From positions 1 to 17,927 of the forward strand of contig DJNY01000051.1 in NCBI GenBank assembly GCA_002441865.1: a stretch of 17,927 bases of DNA, read 5' to 3'. The position numbers and the translations under genes are program-made. Each line of letters opens with the position of its first letter. Position 1 is the stretch's first letter. The notes under the pieces were generated by a model. The model worked only from the letters and a program-made list of their open reading frames with translations. It was not told the DNA's origin and did no database searches. Source of the stretch: Lachnospiraceae bacterium UBA6452. GTDB lineage: Bacteria; Bacillota; Clostridia; Lachnospirales; Lachnospiraceae. Below are positions 6,692 through 14,318 of the stretch, one piece after another.

Positions 6692-8203
6692 ATGCTATTT
6701 CATACTTTTCATTGCAAAAAACTGATCTTATCGCTTTGCGTTGCTTCTCTGCTCTGCACACAGACGATCACTGCCTTTGCGCAGCCAACGGACACAGAGG
6801 CAAGCGATACCGCTGCAGCAGTCGATTATGATACGGACGCTGCCATGCGTCTTGAGGAGCCGATCGATTCCAACGCGATCGATGGCTGGCCAACCGGTCC
6901 TGTTGTGGGCGCGGAAGGTGCGATCCTGCTGGAAGCCAATACCGGAACGATCCTGTACGCCAAGAACATTCATGAGCATCTTTATCCGGCAAGTACAACA
7001 AAAATCTTAACAACTCTTGTTGCCATTGAAAATTCCGATCTGAATGATATGGTCGAATTTTCCAATGAAGCTGTATTCAGCATTGAACGGCAATCCTCCA
7101 ACATGGGGATGGATGTCGGACAATCCATTACGATGGAGCAATGCCTGTATGGTATCCTCGTGTATTCCGCAAATGAAGTCTGCAATGCAGTCGGAGAACA
7201 TATTGCCGGTTCCATTTCCGGTTTTGTGGACATGATGAATGCAAAGGCTGCAGAGCTTGGCTGCACGGACAGCCATTTTGTGACTACAAACGGTCTGCAC
7301 GATGAAAATCATTATACAAGCCCTTATGATCTGGCTACGATCGCAAGAGCTTTCTTTTCCAATGAAACGCTTACCCGTATGGCAGGCACAAGCCATTATA
7401 CGATAGAGCCGACTGCAACACAGCCCGATCTGATCGACCTTTATACACACAATAAGCTGACAAACAATACTTACCCTTATGAGGGCTATATCGGCGGTAA
7501 GACCGGCTATACCTCGCAGGCACATCAGACGCTTGTCAGTTGTGCGGAACGGAATGGCATGAAGCTGATCTGTGTTGTCATGAAGGAAGATGCACCTGCG
7601 CAGTTTACAGATACGATTGCTTTATTTGACTATGGTTTCAATAACTTCAGCCGGGTCAATGTGGCACAAAACGAAACGAATTACACGGTAAACAATTCCG
7701 ACTTTTTTGAAAGCAACAGTAATATTTTCGGTGCAACCGAAACGATCATGTCCATCAATCCGAATGATTATGTGATCGTTCCGAACACCATTACGTTTTC
7801 TGATCTGACATCCACGCTTTCCTATGAAGATGATGCTTCCGATCCGCTGGCAGTTGCTTCCATCAACTACAGCTATCACGATGTTTCCGTCGGACAGGCA
7901 AAGGTAGAGCTGAATGCGCAGAAGGATACTTATGATTTTACTTCTCCGGTCGTGGAGTCTGACTCTGTTTCCCAGAATAACGCACCGGGCGATAGAGTTA
8001 TCTTCATCAATGTGATCAAGGTGATCGCTATTGTGATCGGCGTGATCGTTCTGCTTCTGCTCCTTATCACCGCCATTGCCTTTTTCCGGAACTATCATTT
8101 CTCCAGACGGCGCAGAAATAAGATACAGTTTAAGATGAACCGGAAAAATAAGTCATTTGGACGGAGAAAACGGAGACGGGACAGGAATAGGAGAATGAAA
8201 TAA
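6692..8203 (+). CDS. dacA: D-alanyl-D-alanine carboxypeptidase (peptidase S11, PBP5-like) with C-terminal membrane anchor and basic tail
   Basis: This 503-residue exported enzyme removes the terminal D-Ala from peptidoglycan stem peptides and so limits cross-linking. A signal peptide covers about 1-30 (AFA before QP). The three penicillin-binding motifs are intact: STTK (S101 nucleophile, K104), SAN (159-161) and KTG (270-272). Residues of about 320-430 form an extra beta-rich region. One strong membrane segment (about 437-465) follows. The final 33 residues are about half Arg/Lys and would lie in the cytoplasm. Classic PBP5 instead uses an amphipathic C-terminal helix, and this protein is about 100 residues longer. 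TAGGAG precedes ATG by five bases. It is the only clear plus-strand gene. The gene symbol is by family; the enzyme could also be a DacB/DacF-type paralogue. Confidence 0.92.
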   Translation: MLFHTFHCKKLILSLCVASLLCTQTITAFAQPTDTEASDTAAAVDYDTDAAMRLEEPIDSNAIDGWPTGPVVGAEGAILLEANTGTILYAKNIHEHLYPASTTKILTTLVAIENSDLNDMVEFSNEAVFSIERQSSNMGMDVGQSITMEQCLYGILVYSANEVCNAVGEHIAGSISGFVDMMNAKAAELGCTDSHFVTTNGLHDENHYTSPYDLATIARAFFSNETLTRMAGTSHYTIEPTATQPDLIDLYTHNKLTNNTYPYEGYIGGKTGYTSQAHQTLVSCAERNGMKLICVVMKEDAPAQFTDTIALFDYGFNNFSRVNVAQNETNYTVNNSDFFESNSNIFGATETIMSINPNDYVIVPNTITFSDLTSTLSYEDDASDPLAVASINYSYHDVSVGQAKVELNAQKDTYDFTSPVVESDSVSQNNAPGDRVIFINVIKVIAIVIGVIVLLLLLITAIAFFRNYHFSRRRRNKIQFKMNRKNKSFGRRKRRRDRNRRMK

Positions 8204-8219
8204 TTTATATGTAAAAGAA

Positions 8220-8249
8220 ATCCCCCTGACAGATGTCAGAGGGATTTTT
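8220..8249. terminator. Bidirectional terminator between the carboxypeptidase and oleate hydratase genes
   Basis: ATCCC and CTGAC (8220-8230) pair with GTCAG and GGGAT (8235-8245), with one C-A mismatch and a 4-base loop. TTTTT follows on the plus strand (8245-8249). On the minus strand the same stem is followed by TTTCTTTT. It lies between the two convergent stop codons. Confidence 0.88.
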
Positions 8250-8266
8250 GATTGCAAGAGGATTTT

Positions 8267-10228
8267 TTACATTCCCTCTTTTAAGATATTGTGCTCTCTC
8301 AAAAGATCTTCGATCACGGTTCCTTTTACCTTCTTGATCAGGGCTTTCTTGGCTGCGTTGAGCGGGCCCGGAAGCGGGATCTCCAGCGGAGATTTGCCGT
8401 CCATGAGTTTTACGGAGCTGTCAAGCAGATCTCTCACATCGTAGACACTGCCCCAGACTTCAGGAACACCTCTGTCGACATGGCAGAGACCGTATACAGC
8501 TTCCATAGCGGTACGAACGGAATACTCTGTTGTGAAGATCGTGTCTCTTGGGGTTTCAGCGAACTGTCCGAGGAATGCGAAGTTATCGCAGCCATCCGGG
8601 ATAACGTCCGGTCTGTCACCTTTTCTTCTTGGCATGAAGAATGCAGTGATATATGGCATCATGGTCGGTGTGCAGTTTGCATGGTTTTCTGCCAGTTCGT
8701 CAATTTCATCTACCGGAACACCTAAGTGATACAGCCATTCTGCTGTGATCTCTTTACCGGTACATTCTTTCATCGGTTTCTTGATATAATCGCCCGGCTT
8801 GTCGGTAAACAGGCTGTAAACCCAGATGCAGACTTCGTCTTTCTTCTGCTCTCTGAACTGTCCCTGTCTGTTGATCGTCCAGCTTAAAAGCCAGCTTGAA
8901 TCTTTGCAGGAAACAATACCGCCGGTTACAACATTTCCGGTTCTTGGATCTCTCTTGCAGATATTCTTGATATAAGAAATGATCTTCTCATCACTTGTTG
9001 TTACGGTAGCGGATTCCCAGTTGGAACGGGAAATATCGCCACAGAATTTCTCAGGATGTCCGAAAGACGGATCCTGCGCTGCAATGTTCTTCCAAAGATC
9101 CCAGCAGCCACTTGTACGAACTTCCGCATCACCTACCGGTGCTTCGTTCTGGCTTCCGTAGATCGTACCTTCTGTACAGCTTCCGTTTGTAACGAATACA
9201 AGATCGTTTTCTGTCAACGGAATGCTCTGCTTCTCGCCGTTTACGAGACATTCAATGCTGGTAGCACGTTTCTTTTCGTCGTCGATATCAAATAATACAT
9301 TGGTTACCTGTGTGTTAAACTGGATCTGCACACCTGCTTTTTCCAGATATTTCTGCATCGGAAGGATCAGGGATTCATACTGGTTGTACTTCGTGAACTT
9401 CAATGCGGAGAAATCAGGAAGTCCGCCGATATGATGGATAAATCTCTGGATATAAAGCTTCATTTCCAATGCGCTGTGCCAGTTTTCAAATGCAAACATG
9501 GTACGCCAGTAAAGCCAGAAATTAGAATCAAATACTTCTTCATCGAAGAAATCTTCGATCGTCTTATCGTACAGATCTTCATCCTTTGTAAAGAACAGCT
9601 TCATGATCTCCATACAGCCCTTCTGGCTCAGGCCAAATTTACCGTCTGTATGTGCATCCTGTCCGCGATGTTCTGTCGCACGACATAAGGAATAGTTCGG
9701 ATCATGCTTATTCAGCCAGTAATATTCATCCAGAACGGAGGCTCCTTCTGTTTCCAGGGACGGAATGCTTCGGAACAGATCCCACAGACATTCAAAATGG
9801 TTTTCCATTTCACGTCCGCCTCTCATGACATAGCCTCTTGTCGGATCGTTGATACCATCACAGGCACCACCTGCAATATCCATTGCCTCTAAGATATGGA
9901 TATTTTTGCCGGGCATCTGGGCATCTCTGACAAGGAAACAGGCTGCTGCCAGTGCACCAAGTCCGCTGCCTACGATATATGCGGATTTATTTTCAATGCC
10001 TTCCGGCTTTTCCGGACGGGCAAATGCTTCATAATTGCCGTTCGTATAATAAATACCTTTGCTGTTTTTCTCATGCATGCCACGCTCTGTATTGCGGTAG
10101 TCTGCAAGTTCCTGCTGCTGTTTTCTTGTCTGCTTTACTGTCTGTGCTTTTTTCTTTCTGCTGGCGGCAAATACACCTGCTGCTCCTGCCAAAGCGACTG
10201 CTGCTCCTAATTTTGCATTTTTATTCAT
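8267..10228 (-). CDS. Oleate hydratase (MCRA family) with an N-terminal hydrophobic anchor
   Basis: This 653-residue FAD-binding flavoenzyme adds water to the cis-9 double bond of unsaturated fatty acids (oleate to 10-hydroxystearate), a detoxification reaction in gut Firmicutes. The family was formerly called myosin-cross-reactive antigen. The dinucleotide motif GSGLGA lies near 87-92, followed by the hallmark RGGREMENHFE (about 136-146) and ILEAMDIAGG. The C-terminal FAD block NFAFLGQFAETPRDTIFTTEY is split by no frameshift. Residues 1-25 are hydrophobic (KLGAAVALAGAAGVFAAS) and followed by RKKK, an anchor or weak signal-type segment absent from classical soluble members. The frame is also open from a GTG at 10240, but that GTG lies within the AGGTGG ribosome binding site, so I take ATG at 10228. 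It follows the DUF308 gene by 63 bases and ends at a shared terminator. Confidence 0.94.
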   Translation of the reverse strand: MNKNAKLGAAVALAGAAGVFAASRKKKAQTVKQTRKQQQELADYRNTERGMHEKNSKGIYYTNGNYEAFARPEKPEGIENKSAYIVGSGLGALAAACFLVRDAQMPGKNIHILEAMDIAGGACDGINDPTRGYVMRGGREMENHFECLWDLFRSIPSLETEGASVLDEYYWLNKHDPNYSLCRATEHRGQDAHTDGKFGLSQKGCMEIMKLFFTKDEDLYDKTIEDFFDEEVFDSNFWLYWRTMFAFENWHSALEMKLYIQRFIHHIGGLPDFSALKFTKYNQYESLILPMQKYLEKAGVQIQFNTQVTNVLFDIDDEKKRATSIECLVNGEKQSIPLTENDLVFVTNGSCTEGTIYGSQNEAPVGDAEVRTSGCWDLWKNIAAQDPSFGHPEKFCGDISRSNWESATVTTSDEKIISYIKNICKRDPRTGNVVTGGIVSCKDSSWLLSWTINRQGQFREQKKDEVCIWVYSLFTDKPGDYIKKPMKECTGKEITAEWLYHLGVPVDEIDELAENHANCTPTMMPYITAFFMPRRKGDRPDVIPDGCDNFAFLGQFAETPRDTIFTTEYSVRTAMEAVYGLCHVDRGVPEVWGSVYDVRDLLDSSVKLMDGKSPLEIPLPGPLNAAKKALIKKVKGTVIEDLLREHNILKEGM

Positions 10229-10291
10229 AATAAATTCCACCTTTCTGTCTTGAAATTGGTTTGCCTGTTCTCTTTTCTTTGTTCATTTTCA

Positions 10292-10873
10292 TTAGTTCAG
10301 GAAATCGTCTTCATCTATGATCATCGCATCCTCCTCCCGTTTCATCGTTCTGACTGTACTTTGTACAACAAATAAATTTAATGCACCGTCTAAGATCAGA
10401 TTGATTCCGATCAGTCTGGTGATCACGCCACTTGTCTGAAATGGCATGGCAAACAGTAAAATACCGAGAATACATACAATAATGGCGATCAGTAAGGTTA
10501 CCCACCAGTTCTGGAATCCAAACTTTTTGGACTCAAATGCTGTCTGCATTTTCAGCGCCGCATCGATCAGAAGAAAGATTCCGATGCAGATGGAGAAGAT
10601 CTGGATTGTTGCCCAGGAACGGATCACCATGATAAGTCCGAATATAATGGAGGCGATCCCAAGTCCCAGATCATACTGAAACGCCAGTTGAAAAATGTCT
10701 TTTGAAAAATAGCCGTTCAGCTTGACAAGCCCGAATAAAATAAGGAAAACACCGCACATTTTGCAGATCGCACCAAGTGCCATATGCGGCCAGATCAGAA
10801 GGACTGCTCCAACAAGGATCAGGCAGATCGTCAAAATACTATAGGAATTTTTAATTGCTTTTAAGCTTTTCAT
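10292..10873 (-). CDS. DUF308 / HdeD-like multi-pass membrane protein
   Basis: This is a 193-residue hydrophobic protein of the HdeD/DUF308 type. About six membrane segments can be seen, for example SILTICLILVGAVLLIW near 10-27, MCGVFLILFGLVKL, GIASIIFGLIMVI, IFSICIGIFLLI, TLLIAIIVCILGILLF and LIGINLILDGALNLFVV. An acidic cytoplasmic tail (EEDAMIIDEDDF) ends it. HdeD in enteric bacteria is linked to acid resistance, but the biochemical role of DUF308 proteins is not established. A GTG at 10882 is in frame but overlaps the GGGAG ribosome binding site, so ATG at 10873 is the better start. It is the first gene of the unit with oleate hydratase, and a shared role in membrane stress is inferred from context only. 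Confidence 0.82.
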   Translation of the reverse strand: MKSLKAIKNSYSILTICLILVGAVLLIWPHMALGAICKMCGVFLILFGLVKLNGYFSKDIFQLAFQYDLGLGIASIIFGLIMVIRSWATIQIFSICIGIFLLIDAALKMQTAFESKKFGFQNWWVTLLIAIIVCILGILLFAMPFQTSGVITRLIGINLILDGALNLFVVQSTVRTMKREEDAMIIDEDDFLN

Positions 10874-10935
10874 ATGTTCCACTCCCTTTTTGTTTTTCTA
10901 TACTATACTGCCCGGTTTTCAGGATTTCTATGGAC
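10874..10935 (-). promoter_or_regulatory. Control region of the DUF308-oleate hydratase unit
   Basis: This 62-base gap sits between the tetR terminator and the DUF308 ribosome binding site. On the minus strand TATAGT with an overlapping second TATAG is the best -10 candidate. No TTGACA-like -35 is at the right distance, as would fit a regulated promoter. I found no clear inverted repeat that could be called a TetR operator. Confidence 0.3.
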
Positions 10936-10974
10936 AAAAAAAGGACAATGTCTGATTTTTAGACACTGTCCTTT
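10936..10974 (-). terminator. Rho-independent terminator of the tetR transcription unit
   Basis: GGACAGTGTCT (10971-10961, minus strand) pairs with AGACATTGTCC (10953-10943), 11 pairs with one G-U and a 7-base loop AAAAATC. Seven T follow (10942-10936). The flanking AAA/TTT can extend the stem. The hairpin begins within or immediately after the tetR stop codon. Confidence 0.92.
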
Positions 10975-11545
10975 ATTTGTCTGATTTTTGTTCTTTGATA
11001 CAGCTTTCGATCATATCACGGATCGTTGCCTGAAATGATACAGACAGACGATACATCAGGTCATCCCTGCTCGGCGGAAGTCCTTTTTCGATCCACTCCA
11101 GCGTATTACCAATGATCGCATGGCTGTAAAAAAGCGTGATGTAATGCTTATCGCTTTCTGTCAGGTCATAGCCTGCTGCCTCTTTTTCCACATATCTGCC
11201 AACACAGTCCTCTGCGATCTTGCTCAGATATCCTTTCAGAATATCTCCCTTTTTGGACTGGTAAACATGAAAGACCGCCTTTTTATTGGCAAATACGATC
11301 TGAGAGCATCTGACGATCTCCTCATAAAAGGAAGCTCCTTCATTCACATCCTGGACAGATTTCTCCTCCTCATTCTGAAATACCGCATCAAGCACATCGT
11401 AAATATCCTGAAAATAATAATAAAAGGTATTTCTGTTGATCTCACATGTTTCACAGATATCCTTTACCGTGATCTTATCAAGCTGCTTTATATTCAGTAA
11501 TTCGAGCAGGCAGTTCATGATCGCCTGCTTTGTAAATTTTGCCAT
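10973..11545 (-). CDS. TetR/AcrR family transcriptional regulator
   Basis: This 190-residue DNA-binding protein is all-helical, as expected for the TetR family. The N-terminal helix-turn-helix lies at about 25-45, with ITVKDICETCEINRNTFYYYF-type spacing: ITVKDI, then INRNTFYYYF as recognition helix. The C-terminal ligand-binding half contains ILKGYLSKI and YSHAIIGNTLEWIEKGLP, a pattern seen in TetR proteins that sense small effectors. AGGTG precedes ATG. It starts 18 bases after the exonuclease stop, so it is likely cotranscribed with that gene. It ends just before the DUF308-oleate hydratase promoter. Control of that unit by a fatty acid or membrane signal is a plausible inference from position only. 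Confidence 0.88.
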   Translation of the reverse strand: MAKFTKQAIMNCLLELLNIKQLDKITVKDICETCEINRNTFYYYFQDIYDVLDAVFQNEEEKSVQDVNEGASFYEEIVRCSQIVFANKKAVFHVYQSKKGDILKGYLSKIAEDCVGRYVEKEAAGYDLTESDKHYITLFYSHAIIGNTLEWIEKGLPPSRDDLMYRLSVSFQATIRDMIESCIKEQKSDK

Positions 11546-11563
11546 AGCATCACCTGTAGAATC

Positions 11564-12529
11564 TTATTCCTTTTTGCCATGCCTTCTTCTGACCTGTCTC
11601 TGGATTCTGGCATGTTCCTTTTTTTCCACTATCTTATCTACATCTTCCTTGGAGATCAGCTTCATTGTCTTGATGACAAATACGCTTTCCGGATCACAGA
11701 CGTTTTTCCGGATACGGATCTTTCCTTTTAAATAGCCGTGCTTTTCGCAGTAGGAAACGCTGTAATAATGCTTTCCGTTTGGCGTAAACCACCGGATCTT
11801 TTTTCTCGCTGCTTTATCACAGATATAGCATCTGGTAGATAAAACCTCTCTGTCTTCCATTGCCTTTGCCTTATCAGGAAAGCTTCTGGAAATATATTTA
11901 CTATAGCTGGGAAATACCTTGTGGATCTCCTCTTTTTTGCTTTTTGGAAGCTGGTAGGTATCGTAGGAACAATATTCCTCGATATCCGGCGGAATCTTCT
12001 GCAACACCAGCGCAGTATAATAAGCATCACTGAATGCCCGATGGAACGGAATATCCTTTTCGATCTGCAGACTGTCTACCGCATATTCCAGCGTTCTGCC
12101 AACCTTTTTGTTTTCAAAGGCGATCCCAAACAGCTTCTGGATATCAAGAAAGCAGATCGGTCCTGCTGCCAGAGGCGGCATCTGATAATATTTCATATTT
12201 CTCTGCAGCTCCAGAAGATCCAGAGATCCCCAGCTGCAGAAGATAAAGTCTTCTCCGCACCATGCAAAAAATTCTTCCACAACTTCTTTGAACGGATCAC
12301 CACTGCGAAGCTCCTTCATATTCATATGCAGCATATCTTCTATGATATCAGGCATTTTCTTGTAAATGGCCGGTCTGATGATCTTTTGAAACTGCCCTAT
12401 GATATTTTTGTGTTCATCAAGCTTGATCGCTCCGATTTCTATGATTTCAAACGGAATCTCCTCATGGCTGCTTTCTTTTTTCCCGGCAATTCCCTGATTC
12501 CATTCGAGGTCAAATACAATATAATCCAT
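11564..12529 (-). CDS. DEDDh 3'-5' exonuclease-domain protein with a C-terminal Cys/His cluster
   Basis: This 321-residue protein has an N-terminal RNase T/DnaQ-like exonuclease domain (about 1-185). Motif I is FDLEW (D7, E9), the second acidic site is D104 in WGSLDLLEL, and the DEDDh catalytic histidine and last aspartate are H163 and D168 in FHRAFSDAYYT. It resembles the ERI-1/KapD-type exonucleases that trim RNA or single-stranded DNA, but the substrate is unknown. After it comes C234-x2-C237 and C261-x2-H264, a probable zinc-ribbon or treble-clef site, then a Lys/Arg-rich tail (QRQVRRRHGKK) suited to nucleic-acid binding. Its ribosome binding site AAGGAT (12534-12539) overlaps the stop codon of the upstream chemotaxis receptor gene, so the two are translationally linked. 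tetR follows 18 bases downstream. Confidence 0.82.
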   Translation of the reverse strand: MDYIVFDLEWNQGIAGKKESSHEEIPFEIIEIGAIKLDEHKNIIGQFQKIIRPAIYKKMPDIIEDMLHMNMKELRSGDPFKEVVEEFFAWCGEDFIFCSWGSLDLLELQRNMKYYQMPPLAAGPICFLDIQKLFGIAFENKKVGRTLEYAVDSLQIEKDIPFHRAFSDAYYTALVLQKIPPDIEEYCSYDTYQLPKSKKEEIHKVFPSYSKYISRSFPDKAKAMEDREVLSTRCYICDKAARKKIRWFTPNGKHYYSVSYCEKHGYLKGKIRIRKNVCDPESVFVIKTMKLISKEDVDKIVEKKEHARIQRQVRRRHGKKE

Positions 12530-12537
12530 AATGATCC

Positions 12538-14220
12538 TTATTTGAAATACTCCATGAGTTTTGCCAGCTCCTCTGACACATCACTTACATGACCTGTTGC
12601 TGTGTTCATCTGATCTATTGACTCTGCTATATTCGTGATATTTGCGGAAACTTCCTCATTGCTTGCTGCATTTTCTTCGGAAATGGCGCTCAGGTCATTG
12701 ATATTTCCGATGATCGCCTGTTTAATTTTATCAAGCTGTTCTGCCTTCTCGCTGATCCGTGAAACCGCTACCAGGTTGTCACTGATCGTCTGACTGAGTA
12801 TCTCAAAGCTGTTCTTTGTTACCGTGATGTCTTCCTGCTCTTTTCCGATCAGTTTCTTCACTTCATTGACAAGTGCAACACTTTCGTTTGACTTCTCAAA
12901 AATGTTGTCCGCTACCTGCTTGATCGCGTCTGCGCCCTGCGCACTCTGCTCGGAAAGCTTCTTGATCTCATCCGCAACAACGGCAAATCCTCGTCCTGCC
13001 TGTCCTGCTCTTGCTGCTTCGATGGAAGCATTTAAGGATAACAGGCTTGTCTGCCCTGTAATATCCATGATCAGATCAACCGCTTCGTTAATAGAAGAAA
13101 TTGCCTGATTGGTCTCTTCGATCTGTTTTGTGATCTTCGTTACAATATCCGCAGACTGATGAGAACTGTCCAGAACAGTTTCGATCGATCTTGTCGCATC
13201 ATCATTCGCCTGCTCCATATGCCTGGAATTTTCGCTCAGCACCTGTACATCCTGATCGATGTCCGTAATCGCATTGCCCATATCCATGGATTTTGTATTG
13301 ACATCCTGCACATTTTCAGCCAGCGTTACCGCCGTAGTCGATAATTCTTCCATTGCCTGACTGATCTGCTTTGTACCATCATTACAGAAATCCGCCCGTT
13401 CGTTCAGCGCAGAGGTATCCTTCTGCAGATTAAGCACATGTTCATTTACACCGGAAACGATATCATTCAGCTTTTCCTTTAAAATCCTGGAAGCACCGAT
13501 CAGTTTATCCGTTTCTGCGATCATGGAAGAACCGGGGATCTCATCGGAAATGTTACCGTTTGCAATGTTTTCAATATCGGAAGCCGTCTTTGCCAGCGGC
13601 TTGCGGATCACTCTTGCCATCACGATCAGAACAACTAAATAAAACACTGCAAGAACCAGTGCGATCACCACAAAGCTGAGGATCAGCCCACTTTTTGCAC
13701 GGTTTACAACTTCTTCTTTTTCGCCGGCAAATGCCATACCGATCACTTTACCGTCATCTGAACTGACCGGCGTATAATATACATAGTATTTTGTCCCTGA
13801 AATATCTACATTATCAGCCTGATAGTCTTTTCCAGACTGAATTGTTTTCCAGATATTTTCCGCCGCTTTTGTTCCTTCGACTCTGTTTCCGCTCTTATCC
13901 TTAACCGATGTGATATAGCGCGTATCTCCTTCAAAGAAAGTCAGCTCTATTTCATCTTTCTGCAAAGAATCAATGAACTCGTAACTTACATCATCTTTCT
14001 CCAAAATATTTTCCCGGATATCCCACTCAAAATACTTTTCCACTGAGATGGCACATGCCCTCAGGCGGGAATATGTACTGTCTTCCAGCTCCTGTTCCAT
14101 TTTGTTTGCGGTAAAGATCGTCAGGATCAAAATCACCGTAAGCAGCGGAACGCTGCCGATCAGAATGATCACCCGTAAAAAGTTTAATCTTTTTTTTGCA
14201 ACATTTTTTCCCGTTTTCAT
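12538..14220 (-). CDS. Methyl-accepting chemotaxis protein (transmembrane receptor)
   Basis: This 560-residue receptor has TM1 at about 13-38, an extracytoplasmic sensor of about 135 residues (single-Cache-like, with YYVYYTPV and GKVIGMAF strands), TM2 at about 179-203, a HAMP segment and a long signalling coiled coil. The conserved hairpin tip [12 protein letters not shown] and [16 protein letters not shown] lies near 395-425 and contacts CheA/CheW. The C-terminus ([10 protein letters not shown]) lacks a CheR/CheB-tethering pentapeptide. The frame opens at TTG 14226, but ATG at 14220 is likelier. Neither has a good ribosome binding site within 15 bases, and AAAGGGG is about 28 bases away. 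No flagellar or che genes are in the window, so it may serve chemotaxis elsewhere or another signalling path. The ligand is unknown. Confidence 0.92.
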   Translation of the reverse strand: MKTGKNVAKKRLNFLRVIILIGSVPLLTVILILTIFTANKMEQELEDSTYSRLRACAISVEKYFEWDIRENILEKDDVSYEFIDSLQKDEIELTFFEGDTRYITSVKDKSGNRVEGTKAAENIWKTIQSGKDYQADNVDISGTKYYVYYTPVSSDDGKVIGMAFAGEKEEVVNRAKSGLILSFVVIALVLAVFYLVVLIVMARVIRKPLAKTASDIENIANGNISDEIPGSSMIAETDKLIGASRILKEKLNDIVSGVNEHVLNLQKDTSALNERADFCNDGTKQISQAMEELSTTAVTLAENVQDVNTKSMDMGNAITDIDQDVQVLSENSRHMEQANDDATRSIETVLDSSHQSADIVTKITKQIEETNQAISSINEAVDLIMDITGQTSLLSLNASIEAARAGQAGRGFAVVADEIKKLSEQSAQGADAIKQVADNIFEKSNESVALVNEVKKLIGKEQEDITVTKNSFEILSQTISDNLVAVSRISEKAEQLDKIKQAIIGNINDLSAISEENAASNEEVSANITNIAESIDQMNTATGHVSDVSEELAKLMEYFK

Positions 14221-14274
14221 ACACAAATCAAAAGATCAAAAATCTTCTTTCCCCTTTCTGTATTTTGTTTTCTT

Positions 14275-14280
14275 ATTATA
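14275..14280 (-). promoter_or_regulatory. Candidate -10 element for the chemotaxis receptor gene
   Basis: Perfect TATAAT on the minus strand, 55 bases upstream of the receptor ATG, with TTTTCT 17 bases further as a weak -35. It sits in the 98-base gap after the LuxR gene. No terminator is seen in that gap, so both readthrough and internal initiation are possible. Confidence 0.4.
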
Positions 14281-14318
14281 ACATCACGTCTTTTATTAGA
14301 AAAGCCCTTACTGCTGTT

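Noticed and set aside
7007..8098. Minus-strand frames opposite the carboxypeptidase gene (158 and 172 codons)
   Set aside because: Low-complexity, motif-free translations antisense to a protein with all three penicillin-binding motifs.
10874..10935. TetR operator in front of the DUF308 gene
   Set aside because: The expected position was searched, but only direct CTAT-type repeats and no clear dyad were found.
11921..12592. Plus-strand open frame of 223 codons opposite the exonuclease gene
   Set aside because: Antisense shadow: no family motifs, and the opposite strand carries an intact DEDDh enzyme with a good start.
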